Positions 49,756 through 63,254 are shown, counted from the first letter of the stretch. The stretch is 64,000 bases of DNA from Raphanus sativus (GCF_000801105.2 NC_079512.1:37155848-37219847); one strand, 5' to 3'. Program-made: numbers and translations. Notes: generated from the sequence alone by a model not told the origin.

Positions 49756-52700
49756 ATGGCAGATCCTTTGATGCTACTTTCTCTTCACCTCCTCCTCTGC
49801 CTTTTCTGATATTTTCTTCTTCTTATTCTTCTCTTCACCGTCGATGGGGTTTGTCTCGGAGTGGGATTAGATTCTCTGTTTCTGAGTTTCGTTTTGTCTT
49901 CTCAACTACAATTGGCTAATTCTACTTCACCTTCGCAGTCTTCTTCTACTGCTCCGGAGAAGTTTGATCTCGTGTCTACAACTCGTAAGCCTTTGTTTCC
50001 TCTTCTTCCTTTTGCTTTTTGGTGTGTGTCTATAGATCATATACTTTCAAAGCAAAAAAAAAAAAAACTTCTAGATTATATTTACTTGATTCGGTTTGAA
50101 GTTTGGTAACTTATAGTTGTTTGGATCTGCAGAGCTCAAGGATGGAAGCCAGGTCTTTCGATTCGGAGATGCAAGTGAGGTTGAGAGGTATCGTGAAACT
50201 GAAGAAAAAGCGAGATGCTTAGAGCTAGAGAGGAAGCAACATGCTGAGATAGAAGAGGAAGAAGCCAGTGAAGGAGTGAGAGATGGAGGACATGCATTGG
50301 CCGATCTAGATCCTGTTTCTGAACTGGAGTCTCTCAAGGAAAAATCTGTTGTGAAGATAAAACCGGTGAAGTCTAGTACTGAAACAGTATCTGAGAAAGA
50401 GTATGGAGCTCCTCCTCCTGCCCGTCTCAGCAGTGTGATCAAAATTAAGGATCGTAAAAGGGTTCGTTCTCCTGCTAAGAAAAAGAAAGAAACGCCAATT
50501 CCAGTTACTGTTTCGGGGAGTGAAGATGAAGCTGAAGCTAAAATTGCTAGTGTTTCTAATCTGAACTCTATAGTTAGTGTAGCAGAAGTTATTCCTACTA
50601 GCGCTACTGAAGAAAAGACCAATGAGAATGTAGAGCCACTTTCTTCTCAAGTCATGGAGAAAGTCTCAGTGAATGAAATAAGAGGAGACTGTGAGACAAA
50701 TGGTTATCAACAACTCACTGAGAGTCGTGTGGAGGAGCAAGCAACACCAATATCATCTAGTTCACAACATGGCTCGCAGTTGAATGATCTCAAGGAAGTT
50801 GCTCATGTTTCTACCACTGAACTTGATGACAGTTTGGAAGAGAGGAAAAAACTGATGAAGACTTTTGAAGCTGAAGAAAATCTTGTCGTTGAACCAGCAG
50901 CTACAGTTGAACTTGATGTGTCTCCTGATGGACTAGTTGTTGTGTCTCCTGAGGAAAATCTTGTCGTTGAACCAACAGCTACAGTTGATGTGTCTCCTGA
51001 TGAACTAGTTGTTGTGTCTCCTGAGGAAAATCTTGTCGTTGAACCAACAGCTACAGTTTCTGTGTCTCCTGATGAACTAGTTGTTGTGTCTCCTGATGAA
51101 AATCTTGTCGTTGAACCAATAGCTACAGTTTATGTGTCCCCTGGTGAACTAATTTCAACTTCCGAAGCAACAAATCACAGCATTGAGGAGACTGCTGAAA
51201 CGCCTGTGGTTGATACGTCTGAAATGGTGAGGTCCTAAGTCTAAACCATTAAGTAGTTTTAACAGTTATAGAAGGAAACAGACATCAGAGATTGTCTGTC
51301 AACAGCCATCACTCTAATTAGTTTTCATTCTTATAAAGGCAAATGACGGAGAAAATGGGACTTCAACCATAGAAGATGAAGTAGCTGTGATTGACAGTAA
51401 AAATGATAATGGTAGCATATCTAAAACTGTCAATGACACAAATGACGAAAATCTCCAACTTCCTGAACCTGAAACAGCTAGTCTTCAACCCATTGAAGTG
51501 GTTTCAGTCAGGTTAGTAAGTGATATATTTTACTCTTAAGTGTTTGTGAATGCTTAATGAACTATACTAATTGTCTTGCATAGATACATATCTGCATGCA
51601 TACTATGTACATATATTCATACCTTTTTAAGTATCATATTGCAGCTTTTATAAAAGCATGCTTGTTTTACTGTGCTTGGATGCTTTACTTCTAAACAGGG
51701 AAGAGCTTGTGTCCAAAGCATTTTACTTGGAATCTGGTTCTGCTTCACTCCAAAACCCCTTTAAGGTACCTGTGATTGATTCCTTCTGTTTGCAGTTCAC
51801 TTGTTTTCAACACGGACAACGGGACAAGTAGTAACTTTACTATCACCTTCTGCATTTCATTAATTCATCACAATCTTCTTTCAAAACTCTTACACTTATG
51901 GATAATTTGTGAATATGATTTGACCCTATGGCATATTAATATTATTAAAGAAACATTAGCTCTAATTTTTAGATACTTAAAGATTATATTATATGGTTAG
52001 TAATGTAAAAGTAATGATGTCCAGGCATTGGCAGGTAGGGAAGATGCTTATTTTATCTCTGAGAACAACAACTGGCTAGGTGTTGCAGACGGAGTCTCTC
52101 AGTGGTCTTTTGAAGGTACGTTTTAAAGTTTTCTTCGCTTATTAGTTTCCAAAACACTCACTTCTAGCTTTTTCTTATTGACTGTATATATGTTTTGGTT
52201 CATCTTTCAGAAATCAATGAGGGGATGCATGCTCAAGAACTCATGAGCAACTGTGAAAAGATTATCTCTGATGAAACTGCAGAGATATGTGATCCAGTTC
52301 AAGTTCTTCATAGAAGTGTCAATGAGACTAAGTCATCTGGATCATCCACAGCCTTGGTTGCTCATCTTAGCAATAATGTGAGACTTGGTTAAATTAGACA
52401 ATCCTGTTTAAAGTGATCACAACAGTGCGTTTTGATCATGTAAAACTACTTTGTAGGAACTCCACATTGCCAATATTGGAGACTCAGGATTCATTCTCAT
52501 CAGGAACAGAACAATATTGCAGAAGTCAGCTCCTATGTTTCATCATTTTTGTTTTCCCTTGCACGTTACACGAGGCGATGATGTCCTAAAACTTGCAGAG
52601 GTACGAGTTGATATTACTTAAAAGCAATGTCAATCATGTTTCCAAGTAGCAGACATACACTCTTGAATAGTTTATTTAAAATATATGCGGTCTTGTTTCA

Positions 52701-53081
52701 CACGAACTACAGGTTTACAATGTGAATGTGGAAGAGGGTGATGTTATCCTTACAGCAACTGATGGCCTCTTTGACAACTTGTATGAGAAAGAGATCGTTT
52801 CAATTGTTTGCAGGTTACTGGAACAGGGTTTGGAACCTCAGGTGCTTAATGCTACAAACTTTATTACATCTATTTTTGTTGAATTGTGTTGATTAATATA
52901 TTTTTGGTAGCAGAGAATAGCAGAGTTGATAGCTGCAAAGGCACAAGAGGTGGGAAGATCTAAGACGGAGAGAACGCCATTTTCAGACGCAGCTAAAGAA
53001 GAAGGACATGATGGATACAGAGGTGGTAAACTAGATGCTGTTACTGTCATCGTTTCACTTGTAAAAACTGTATCTAGCTAA
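49756..53081 (+). CDS. PP2C62: PP2C62, right-arm copy, first exon out of frame
   Basis: Exons 49756-49984, 50133-51226, 51339-51511, 51699-51765, 52025-52115, 52211-52377, 52457-52600, 52713-52841 and 52914-53081. Exons 2-9 look identical to the left copy, including the four 24-residue repeats and the phosphatase motifs. Exon 1 has the same length as in the left arm but contains a lost A near 49788 and a gained T near 49893. The frame from the ATG therefore meets a stop after 17 codons, and the transit peptide is scrambled in between. The two changes cancel, so downstream frame is kept. Sequence error is the simplest reading given the similar damage in the adjacent DHS2. Confidence 0.85.
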
Positions 53082-53267
53082 GTAGTAAGTATGCAATCTT
53101 CCTCCCCCACTGTAAATAAAGAGAGTGATATTATAATACACATCACCTTGTTGGTTTCTCTATTCTTTAATTGAAACGATGTATAATCAAGTAAAGACTG
53201 ATTACAACTAAGTAGTGGAACAGAACATGATCCAGTGAACATAGCTGGGCTGTTTCATGCTTCCAGT

Positions 53268-53575
53268 CAGGGCTGGGATTTTGAACCGAACCGTACTAAA
53301 ATGCGATTTTCGGTTTGATAATCAGTTAGTTTGGTTTTCTATGTTTTAGAGAAAAAAAAATTACGTCTAAACCATACCAAAAACTTAAACAGAATAACCA
53401 AATTCAAATCGAATCAACCAAAATAACTGAAAATCATTTGAATTTATCAGAAATTTTATACAAAATTCAACCTAGATCAAAAACTTAAGTATACCGAATC
53501 GAAATTTGTGGTGATTTTGGTAAGTTTTATGTTGACTAAACCGAATAACCCGAACTAACCGAACCCGATGGCCTA
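53268..53575. mobile_element. old hAT-type MITE (right arm)
   Basis: Inverted, apparently identical copy of 38450-38757 with the same 8-bp flanks (cttccagt on this strand at 53260-53267 and 53576-53583). Confidence 0.65.
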
Positions 53576-53661
53576 CTTCCAGTGCTAAAAATAGACCGAA
53601 CAATCTCAAGCGCTACAAACATTGGACCGGGTCCAGATAGTGAACCCTAAAACCAACACTT

Positions 53662-53663
<2 letters not shown>

Positions 53664-53712
<49 letters not shown>
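53664..53712. repeat. (CT)n microsatellite in the RPD1 leader (right arm)
   Basis: About 49 bp of CT, some 40 bp before the RPD1 start; about 8 bp longer than in the left arm. Confidence 0.9.
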
Positions 53713-53715
<3 letters not shown>

Positions 53716-53751
53716 TGCGTCTCCTCGGAGCCTTTCAGACAAGAGAGAAAG

Positions 53752-54993
53752 ATGAAGTCTTTACTGAGAAACGTCTCCACATTAAAACCCAAGACCAAAC
53801 TATCGACAAAGCTTCTACCTTTAATCCACCAAACCCTCTCCAAACCCTTCTCCCAATCCACAACCATCCCAACAAAGCAAGAACGAGTCCGCGACCACGG
53901 CTACGACAACTACATGGAAGTCGAGAAAAAAATCCGCAAAGTCGTCAAGTTCCACTCCCTCATCCTCTCCCAACCCCAAAACACCATCCCTATCTCCCTC
54001 CTCGACACCTTAGCTCGCCGCCTAGGCCTCGGCTTCAAGCAGCACGAGCCTGGAGCCTTCCTCCTCAAGTTCCCTCACGTCTTCGAGGTCTACGAGCACC
54101 CCGTCCAGAGAATCCTCTACTGCCGTTTAACCAGAAAGGCTCTTGATCAGATCCGTGACGAGCAAGAAGCTGTTGTCTCTCAGATACCTGAAGCTGTTAC
54201 TAGGTTGAGGAAGCTCGTTATGATGTCCAACACTGGTAGGATCCGTTTAGAACATGTTAGAATAGCTCGGAGTGAGTTTGGTCTCCCTGAGGATTTTGAG
54301 TACTCTGTGATTCTGAAACATCCTCAGTTCTTTAGACTCATCGATGGAGAGGAGACTCGAGATAAGTATATAGAGATTGTTGATAGAGAGCAGAGTTTAT
54401 CTGTTTGTGCTATAGAGAGAGTTAGAGAGATTGAGTATAGGACGAAAGGAATAGACGCAGAGGATGTTAGGTTCTCGTTTGTAGTGAACTTCCCTCCAGG
54501 TTTCAAGATAGGGAAGTACTTCCGCATCGCTGTTTGGAAATGGCAGAGGCTTCCTTACTGGTCTCCCTACGAGGACATCTCCGGCTACGACTTGAGGTCG
54601 TTGGAAGCGCAGAAGAGGCTGGAGAAGAGAGCCGTCGCTTGTATCCACGAGCTGCTGTCTCTGACCGTGGAGAAGAAGATCACTCTTGAGAGGATCGCTC
54701 ATTTCAGGAACGTTATGTGTTTGCCTAAGAGGCTGAAGGAGTTTCTTCTCCAGCATCAGGGGATATTCTATATATCGACTCGCGGGAACTACGGGAAGCT
54801 TCACACTGTGTTTCTGAGAGAGGCGTATAAGAGAGGGGAGCTTGTGGAGCCGAATGAGGTTTATTTGGCTAGGAGGAAGTTGGCTGAGCTTGTGTTGATG
54901 AGTCCTAGGAAGGCTAAGGTTGATGCTGAGCTTGTTAGATACAGGAACGGATTTGATGATGAAGATGATGATGATGATGATGATAGCGAATGA
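53752..54993 (+). CDS. RPD1: RPD1, PORR-domain organellar RNA-binding protein (right-arm copy)
   Basis: Intact single exon of 413 residues, two Asp longer than the left copy in the C-terminal acidic run. Differences from the left copy are mostly third-position and conservative (for example Leu to Val and Asp to Glu around residues 140-190). They begin inside the first 100 codons, whereas the leader and the neighbouring PP2C62 are identical between arms. This gene therefore marks where arm identity drops. Function and domains are as for the left copy. Confidence 0.94.
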   Translation: MKSLLRNVSTLKPKTKLSTKLLPLIHQTLSKPFSQSTTIPTKQERVRDHGYDNYMEVEKKIRKVVKFHSLILSQPQNTIPISLLDTLARRLGLGFKQHEPGAFLLKFPHVFEVYEHPVQRILYCRLTRKALDQIRDEQEAVVSQIPEAVTRLRKLVMMSNTGRIRLEHVRIARSEFGLPEDFEYSVILKHPQFFRLIDGEETRDKYIEIVDREQSLSVCAIERVREIEYRTKGIDAEDVRFSFVVNFPPGFKIGKYFRIAVWKWQRLPYWSPYEDISGYDLRSLEAQKRLEKRAVACIHELLSLTVEKKITLERIAHFRNVMCLPKRLKEFLLQHQGIFYISTRGNYGKLHTVFLREAYKRGELVEPNEVYLARRKLAELVLMSPRKAKVDAELVRYRNGFDDEDDDDDDDSE

Positions 54994-55423
54994 GACTCAC
55001 TCATTGTTCTGTGTTAATTTTGAATCGGAGAAAGATGCCAAACAAGATTGCTTACTTCAGCTGCAAGAATATACTTTGGGCACTACTCTTTCTCATCAGT
55101 AATATTCTTTAACTCGGTTCATATGAAACAACCTGGAATATTTGTTTCCTTGAGTCATATGGTTTAAGCTAAGAATCATCTTACCTGTCTACTTATGCCA
55201 AGTCCTAAAAAGAAAAAAAATTATTCTTTCTTTGCTTATTTATGCAAAAAAGAGGTCCTTTTACGCAGTCAATATAAAGACAATTTTTTCTTTGTAATAA
55301 ATATCGTAAATGTCTTGGTCTCTGTCGTTATCAACCTTCATCATCACCATCACGTGATTGGCTAATACAAAACTTATTCTATCTTTTATTTTTTATTTTA
55401 TTTTCACCTCACTAACCGTGAAG
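54994..55423. other. intergenic region between RPD1 and aspartyl protease (right arm)
   Basis: 430 bp, counterpart of 36611-37045 with small indels in A/T runs. No gene is seen. Confidence 0.55.
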
Positions 55424-57273
55424 ATGGTGAAAATGAATGTCCGTTTGAAGATGATCCTGTTGATGGTGATGTCTCTGGTCCTGGGATTTTCGTCGGCAGT
55501 TGATTTCAGATGGAGGAAAGGCGGAGGGTTTTCTGGTAGATTCACCAGAGCTGCTGGCTCCTCAGTTGTATTCCCAGTTCATGGAAACGTTTATCCTCTT
55601 GGGTACACACACACCTTCACAGACTTATTGCTTAACGTCTCTCATTTCAGAAACTCCCTATGAGGTTTGATTGATTCTTTTTGTTTTCTTTGGTTTTGGA
55701 ACAGGTATTATAATGTAACTATCAACATAGGACAACCACCAAGACCTTATTATCTTGATCTTGACACTGGTAGTGATCTCACTTGGCTCCAATGCGATGC
55801 TCCTTGTGTTCGTTGCTTGGAGGCACCTCATCCACTTTATCAGCCTAGCAACGATCTGATCCCTTGCAATGATCCCTTATGCAAGGCGATGCATATGAAT
55901 GGTAACCATAGATACGAGGCTGCAGAGCAATGTGACTACGAGGTTGAGTATGCTGATGGAGGGTCTTCTCTCGGTGTACTCGTTAGAGACGTCTTCTCCT
56001 TGAACTATACAGAAGGTCTCCGGCTCACTCCACGTCTTGCTCTCGGGTATATATATATAAACCTTTGGACCGACAGTTTTTTTTTTTTGTTTAGTTCATG
56101 GAGTTAAAGTTTTCCTCATTGGAGTTTCTTTTTTGTTTGTAAACAGATGCGGATACGATCAAATCCCAGGGGCATCGAGTCATCATCCTCTAGATGGAGT
56201 GTTGGGACTAGGTAGGGGGAAAGTAAGCATCCTTTCACAGCTTCATAGCCAAGGTCATGTCAAGAATGTTATCGGTCATTGCCTAAGCAGTCTAGGTGGA
56301 GGGATTCTGTTTTTTGGAGACGATCTTTATGATTCTTCAAGAGTCTCTTGGACACCAATGTCCCGTGAAAACTCGTAATATACCTATTCTCCTTGTTAAA
56401 CGTATTGTTATTCTCTTCGTGCTCTGATAACAGTTTTTTTTTCTCCCTCTCTCAGAAAGCACTACTCTCCTGCGATGGGAGGGGAACTTCTATTCGGGGG
56501 AAGAACAACGGGGTTGAAGAATCTATTGACAATATTTGATAGTGGCAGTTCTTACACTTATTTTAACACCAAGGCGTATCAGGCAGTCACATACTTGGTA
56601 AGGAATTTGTAAAAAATAGTAAAGTGGAAGAGACTTGTGTTTTTTTCTGATTCTGAACAAGTTTTTTTGCTTCTGTTGGTTTAGCTGAAAAGAGAGCTAA
56701 GTGGAAAACCGTTGAAAGAAGCAAGGGATGATCACACGCTGCCTCTGTGTTGGCAAGGACGTAGACCGTTCATGAGCATTGAAGAAGTGAAGAAGTATTT
56801 CAAGCCTCTAGCTTTAAGCTTCAAAACCGGGTGGAGATCAAAAACTCTGTTTGAAATACCCCCTGAAGCTTATCTCATCATCTCTGTATGCAAAATCTTC
56901 TCCTTAGCCAGTCTCTTGACTTTTTAAAAAAAAATAAAGTACATTGCTAAAAAAAAGAAAGTCGGTGTTATAAAATTATGTTGCAGAGGAAGGGAAATGT
57001 ATGTTTAGGAATCTTGAATGGCACAGAGATAGGTCTCCAGAACCTAAACCTCATTGGTGGTAAAGTCCTTATTTGTACTATAACCATTGGTAGTTTCAGT
57101 CAGGAATATAAAAGACATATTAACTCTTTGTGTATTTTATAATGACAGATATATCGATGCAAGATCAGATGATAATCTACGATAATGAGAAGCAATCCAT
57201 TGGGTGGATTCCAGCAGATTGCGATGAACTGGCTTCACTACAAGCTTCTGCTGCTCAAGTTTATGAATATTGA
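55424..57273 (+). CDS. pepsin-type (A1) aspartyl protease (right-arm copy)
   Basis: Seven exons, 55424-55602, 55705-56046, 56147-56374, 56456-56597, 56685-56885, 56987-57059 and 57149-57273, total 1290 bases, 429 residues. The frame is intact. One extra Lys codon in the signal segment (NVRLKMILL) distinguishes it from the left copy, with few other changes. Catalytic motifs DTGSD and FDSGSS are present. Donor and acceptor positions mirror the left copy exactly, so both copies could make active enzyme. Confidence 0.92.
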
Positions 57274-58054
57274 GAAATGATATGCTGCTGCTGCTCAAGT
57301 GCACGGATATTTGAGAAATTGTATACTATTATATAGTGTTTATAAATCATTGGTGAAAGACATGTATTGAAAAACTTAATTGTTATAGTTGTATACTTCT
57401 TTGCCAAACTAAGTTGTAATAGATAACTTTTCTTATCTGAATCTGAATTGGATGTTGTTCATAATTCATTTTGTGTGTTTCAAGTTAACCAAAAGGCTAA
57501 TATGAACAAATATATGCCAACTTGGTTTAGATATGTGTGGTTCGGTTTTACCAACTTTATGTTTACTTGAACTGGTTAAGTAGCTCCCTATTTAATCCGA
57601 AAAGCTTAAATTATCCAACATTTTTATTTGGATCGATTTATTTCAATTACTTAATAGTTTTACATGGATTAGCCGAGGTTATATCTATACTATCAAAAAT
57701 TATCCAAAAAACTAGAACTATACCGAATTAAATGGATATCCAAAAGAAAAATTATGGTATTATTCAGTTCATAACTTTATAATCCAAACCGAACTAAAAA
57801 TCGAAATAATCAAATCAAAATGAACCAAATTTTATAAATAATCAAACGAAAAGCACACAATACATGAACCAAAGCCGAACCATAAAACGAATGTCTATGG
57901 CTCTATGCCAATGAACAAAAATAGATACCAAATTGGTTTAGATATGTGTGGTTCGGTTAACCAATTTTATGGTTTACTGGTTAGCTCTCCTAAACATTCA
58001 ACACTATCTCCGGCGAATTCACTTTGCTCAACTTCTTTGTCTCTCTAAGGTTCA
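57274..58054. other. intergenic region upstream of the DUF3727-like gene (right arm)
   Basis: 781 bp against 530 bp in the left arm. A direct repeat of about 65-70 bp (ttggtttagatatgtgtgg...) at about 57517-57588 and 57925-57988 brackets the extra material. No coding sequence is supported. Confidence 0.6.
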
Positions 58055-58884
58055 ATGGCTTTCTCCTTCTCCTTAACTTCGCCTTCACCAAGCTCGACTC
58101 TTTCCTATTCCAACATCCACCATCAGTTCCCCAACCCGTCTTCTTCATTTCCCGTCTCGTTATCAGTCTCGTCCCCGAGCAACACCCGCCGCCATCTTCG
58201 TCTCTCCATCACCTCCGCGTTGAATCCTCAGACGAAGAAAGCTTCAACGGGTGGTAGTAACGGGAACGGTGGTAGTACCAACAAGAAACGGAAGAAAAAG
58301 GGTAAAAGTTCGAATCTTAAGGAGAATTGGGAAGTGAGAGATGCTGTTGTTCTTAAAGAGGAAGAAGATTATAATGATGATGATGATGATGCTTCTCTTG
58401 CAAACTCTCCTCCCACCATACCCAAACCACCTGCTGGGTTCGTTATTGATGAAACCGGTAGAGTTCTTATGGCCTCCAAGAAGCGAATCGCTACTGTGGT
58501 CAGTCACTTCTTTCCCCTCCCACCCACAAAGCTTCACTCTTTTGGTGTTTGTGTGTGAGGAAAAGCAGTATTTAAGTGGTTTTTGTTGTTGTGAATGAAT
58601 GAGACAGGTTGATCCGACAAACAATAGCCCTTTGGATTGTGTAATAAGAAGAGTGTTTACAAGTAGTAAAGGAGAGGATTGTATGCTTCTTTGCCCTGTT
58701 GATACGTGAGTCAACTCTTTTGTTTCTTCCTTTATCTTACCATGTCATGTCAGCAACTTCTTCTTTCCTGTCTGATTGATTCGTTTCTTGCTTCAGGCCA
58801 GTTCAGATTTTGAAGAGCACAAACATAGATGGATGGTCAGCTGTAAGTTTCTCCTCCATCAGTCTTTCCATTTTTATTTGCTTC

Positions 58885-58928
<44 letters not shown>

Positions 58929-60600
58929 CCTTTGTAGAAAAGTCATTTTCTAGATTTAGATTGCTTTGTTCAGGACCTTCGTTTTACCTTTTGTAGGTCA
59001 GTGATGAAGAGGTTGAATCTCTTCTTCCTGCTGCTGCTTATGCTCTTGCAAAGATCCATATGCATCTTGTACACAGCGGGTATATGACGCTGCCCTGGTT
59101 TCAAGCTTTTTGGTTTCCTATGTTTCTTTGTCTCTGATACCATCTTATCACTGTAAAATCAGATTCTGTTACACTGCAAGGGGAGGCTTTTGCTACACTG
59201 AAGATAATGTCTTCGATTTTCGCACAGGCAACAATCTCTTTCTTCTGATATTTTATGCATATGATTAATATTCCCTAGCATCTGCTCTATATGACTACAC
59301 ACTAAATGATCTTGGCTTCATATTTACTCTGGATATAGTTTATCATGCTCTTATAAATGATTGAATGTCAGTTAAATTATAGAGTTGCGAGATTACAACG
59401 GATAATAGGTAGAAAAACCTCTGAACTTGCATTGTCCTGTGAACTTGCATCTTTAGTAAAAAAAGTCTCTGATTATCTCATGTTTGGTTCTTGTTATCTA
59501 CTACCTTCTAAGTGAGAGGTGTTTTTATGGGTCTGCTCATATGCTTGTAGCTTACAGTTCTGTGTATTACTTTGCTCATCATATCATTAAATGTGTAGAA
59601 CATCAACTTTATGCAGATGATGGCCAAGATGTTGAAGGCTTGCCAACTGAAGGGGTTGAGATTACATGTTTTCATCTGGTATACCATTTGCTGCTTTCGG
59701 CATTCTTTTTTTCTTATTGACAATTTGACAAGTCTTTTGCGATGTTGTGAATATAGCATACTTTAAAATGAGTAAACACGACATTCAGTTTCTCAATTTG
59801 GCATGACGAGGTCTGAACCAAGTTTGTATTAAGTGGAATTTTGTCTAAAAATGAATTTGTGAAAATCAGGATGGATCACACTATATGGTCTACACGCCTT
59901 CAGATCCACTTCTCTTTGTTGCTGCTAAGGTAAGTTTGTAAACTTTAGTTGTTTTCAAAAACTTCTATAGCAAGAGCTGTAGGTTTTTTTTCATGGAAAG
60001 AGAAACATATGGAAGAGAAATAATAATAATAATAATAATAATGCCCAACTCCATCTATGCAGGATCCGAATGGGCTGCTTCAAATTGCTGATGATGTAAG
60101 TGAGCCTCTGTGTTATGTACTTACTGAATCTTTTGGGTTACTAGAAAGGTGTTGAGCAAAAGCTGCACTACTTACAAGGTTGACAGTATGTGATTTCAGG
60201 AAAGAAGAAAGGAGAATGTAAATGATCTAAGTAGATTATTTGATAGGCCTTAGCAAACATACAAGTCTTTATAATTGATGTTTATAGCAAAAGGAATTAG
60301 AACTTGGTTCTTAGTTACTTTTGTTTCTCTGGTTCTGGAAGGGAGAATCGCCTTTAGTCTAACACTTGTTGTATGACAATGGTGGGTTACAGGAGCTACT
60401 AGACGACCCAGCCGTGATCAGCGCCATAGACGAGGAAACCGAATTCAATGCACTGGTGGTACGTACAGAACATCAACAAACATTTAATTGGTTTGAAAAA
60501 AGGAAAGAAAATGATGTTAAATGTGGTAAACTGTTGTTTTGTTTTGGGGCAGGAGGAAGAGGCGGCTCTTCTGGAATCATTGCTTGGGGAAGAAATTTAA
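58055..60600 (+). CDS. DUF3727-like plastid protein (right-arm copy)
   Basis: Ten exons: 58055-58498, 58608-58705, 58797-58842, 58997-59079, 59163-59227, 59617-59678, 59870-59929, 60063-60095, 60393-60458 and 60553-60600. They total 1005 bases, 334 residues, five more than the left copy because the acidic linker after LKE is longer. The frame is intact. Intron 5 again has the GC donor. Intron 3 holds a (GA)n tract and intron 7 an (AAT)n tract that are absent or short in the left arm. Domain content is as for the left copy. Confidence 0.82.
58889..58926. repeat. (GA)n microsatellite in intron 3 of the right-arm DUF3727-like gene
   Basis: About 38 bp of GA; the left-arm intron has only a short gagag remnant near 33430. 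A separate (AAT)n tract lies in intron 7 at about 60020-60042. Confidence 0.9.
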
Positions 60601-61052
60601 AAGCTTTCATAGGGAAACAGACCTACTTACTTAGCTTTCTTTCTTTTTTATATGTTTCATATCAGTGCTATCTATTCCTTGTGATGTTTTCCTGTTTATC
60701 ATGAAAAAAGATGTTTTTCTATTGCATATCTTCATCTTTGGGAAAGGAATGTTAATTGAGTTCGATCATTTGTATGCAAAAGTGTACAGAGACTTATGGT
60801 TCAAACACTAAAGCAGAAAACTCCATTGACTAGCTCTGCCTCAGATGGACATATATACTCATTTCCACTTTGCAATTATTAGTGTCTTATAAGCAACTTA
60901 TACGCATTTTCACTTAAATAATTTGTTTTTATGTTTCGGTGGTGGGAGTGTGACCGTAAAAAGCCTATCCACCCATTTGTTTTATTTCTAATCTTTTTGC
61001 GGCTGCGTCCCAACAAACTATCAGAGCTTTAGCTGAGGGGGGGACAATCAGC
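60601..61052. other. HDA14 upstream region without Helitron (right arm)
   Basis: 452 bp. It contains the empty Helitron target tgcaa|ttatt at 60875/60876. Otherwise it is the 3' side of the DUF3727-like gene and the HDA14 leader; no other feature is seen. Confidence 0.7.
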
Positions 61053-63254
61053 ATGGCGCTTACCGTCCGGCCTCTATCTGTTCCTAGTAATTCTCTTCAT
61101 TGTCCCTCTCTATCAGCTAGTGTTTCTGGCTTATGTGAATTTATTTGTTTTGATGTGTCGATGATGTTTTGTCTGCTCCTCTCTTTTTACGTTTTTAAAT
61201 ATCAAATTGGACGTTTAGTTGTTTCAGTTGATGAGCTTCCCCTGTTCTCAATGTTTCTTTCTCTCTTTATTGGAAGTGACACTTCAATTGCTTTTTAGGA
61301 AGTGATGAAATTTCTGGGATCAGAGGTTTTAATATGCGGAATGGATTGCGTTCGTGGAGAAAACATCTTCTGGTGAAGCACAACAACAGAGTTTACACTT
61401 GTTGCTCGTTTAGTATAGAGAAGGATCCTCTGTTACCTTCTATCCAGCAGTTAACTGATGCTCGTATCATCTATAGTGTATCTGCTGCTTTGGGTCATAA
61501 CAAGGTTTCCTTTATTTTTCTTTTCTTTTTTACTTGCAGTGTTTGCTTCTTTCTATCCTTTCTTTCACATTCTTTGATCTTGTCATTTGGATCACAGGAC
61601 TCACATCCGGAATGCAGCGCAAGAGTTCCTGCCATTGTTACAGCTCTCGAGAAGAATGAGCTCACTCCTAAGGTGATCAATCTCTTGACATTCATTTATC
61701 TTAATGCAAGAAAAAGCAGACCCGTTATATAGAATTGATCTTGGCACTTGTCTGCAGTTAGATTATCATATGAACTGCACTTTTGTTGTATTGTATTCCC
61801 GTTCACCATTCAGTGTCTTCATAGCCTCATCTTTCACCTTTGTGTATTTCAGTTCCGTGGCTCTGAGATTCTTGAACTCGCAAATTTTAAGAATGCGACT
61901 ATAGAAGACATTGCCAATGTTCATGAAAAGGCTTATGTCTTAGGTCTGGAGAAGGTTATTCACTTTCCTCATGTTATATTATTATTAAGCATCTACCTAA
62001 TTGACAATAAAGAATGTGAGTTTGAATTTATCTGACCATTTACAAACTCATTCTTAGTTTAGGCAATGGTTGAAGCTTCAGATTCAGGACTAATTTTCAT
62101 TGAAGGTTCTGGACCAACATACGCCACTTCAACGGTAACTGCTTTGTGCTCATCACACTCTTACATCTCCAGAAGAATCATTTCCCCTGTCTAAATCTCT
62201 CCCCTCTGTCTCAGACATTCCAAGATTCACTTATCGCAGCAGGAGCTGGAATGGCTTTAGTTGATTCAGTGGTGATGTCTCCTTTCACCATATAAATGCT
62301 TCAGATTTATTAAATGTTGGAAACGGTAGTAGATTTCTTAGCAACCTTGATATGACCCGTATGTTTCAGATCACAGCATCCAGAAACAGCCTGGACCCTC
62401 CAACTGGCTTTGCGTTGATAAGACCACCAGGACACCACGCCGTGCCAAAAGGTCCAATGGGTTTCTGCGTTTTTGGTAATGTGGCGATAGCAGCTCGTCA
62501 CGCCCAACGTGCACATGGTCTGAAACGCGTCTTCATTATTGACTTCGATGTTCACCATGGGAATGGCACAAACGATGCGTTTGCAGAAGATCCTGATATC
62601 TTCTTTTTGTCAACTCATCAGGTACGTACGGTCTACTTGTTATTAACACAAGTCGTTATGTTATATGTAATATTAAAAAAAAAATTGCAGGATGGAAGCT
62701 ATCCTGGAACAGGGAAGATGAGTGACATAGGCAAAGGAAGAGGTGAAGGCACAACTCTAAACTTACCTTTACCTGGAGGATCAGGTGATATTGCAATGAG
62801 AACTGCATTTGAAGAGATCATTGTTCCATGTGTTCAACGTTTCAAGCCAGATCTTATTCTTGTTTCTGCCGGGTGATTTGAGAAACTTATTTGTTTATGT
62901 TTAAAACCTTCTCTGTCATCTTTTACATAAGTTTCATATGTTTTGTGGTTCAGGTATGATGCTCATGTCCTGGATCCACTAGCGAATCTACAGTTCACGA
63001 CAGGAACATACTACTCATTGGCGAAAGATATAAAACAGTTAGCGAAAGAAGTATGTGGAGGGCGTTGTGTGTTCTTCTTGGAAGGAGGATACAATCTTGA
63101 GTCACTTTCAGCATCAGTAGCAGACTCGTTTCGAGCTTTGCTTGGGGAAGAAAGCTTGGCATCAGAGTTCGATAACCCAGCTTACTTGTATGATGAACCG
63201 AGGAGAAAGGTGCGAGACGCAATTGAGAGAGCCAAAAGCATTCATTGTTTATAA
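61053..63254 (+). CDS. HDA14: histone deacetylase 14 (right-arm copy)
   Basis: Nine exons, 61053-61086, 61299-61504, 61598-61672, 61853-61954, 62063-62134, 62215-62271, 62370-62621, 62691-62872 and 62954-63254, total 1281 bases, 426 residues. Each exon has the same length as in the left copy. Differences are concentrated in the transit-peptide region (for example [13 protein letters not shown] for [12 protein letters not shown], a compensated codon shift) and include DIKQLAKE for DIKRLAKE. The zinc ligands and active-site histidines are unchanged. The frame is intact. Confidence 0.95.
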
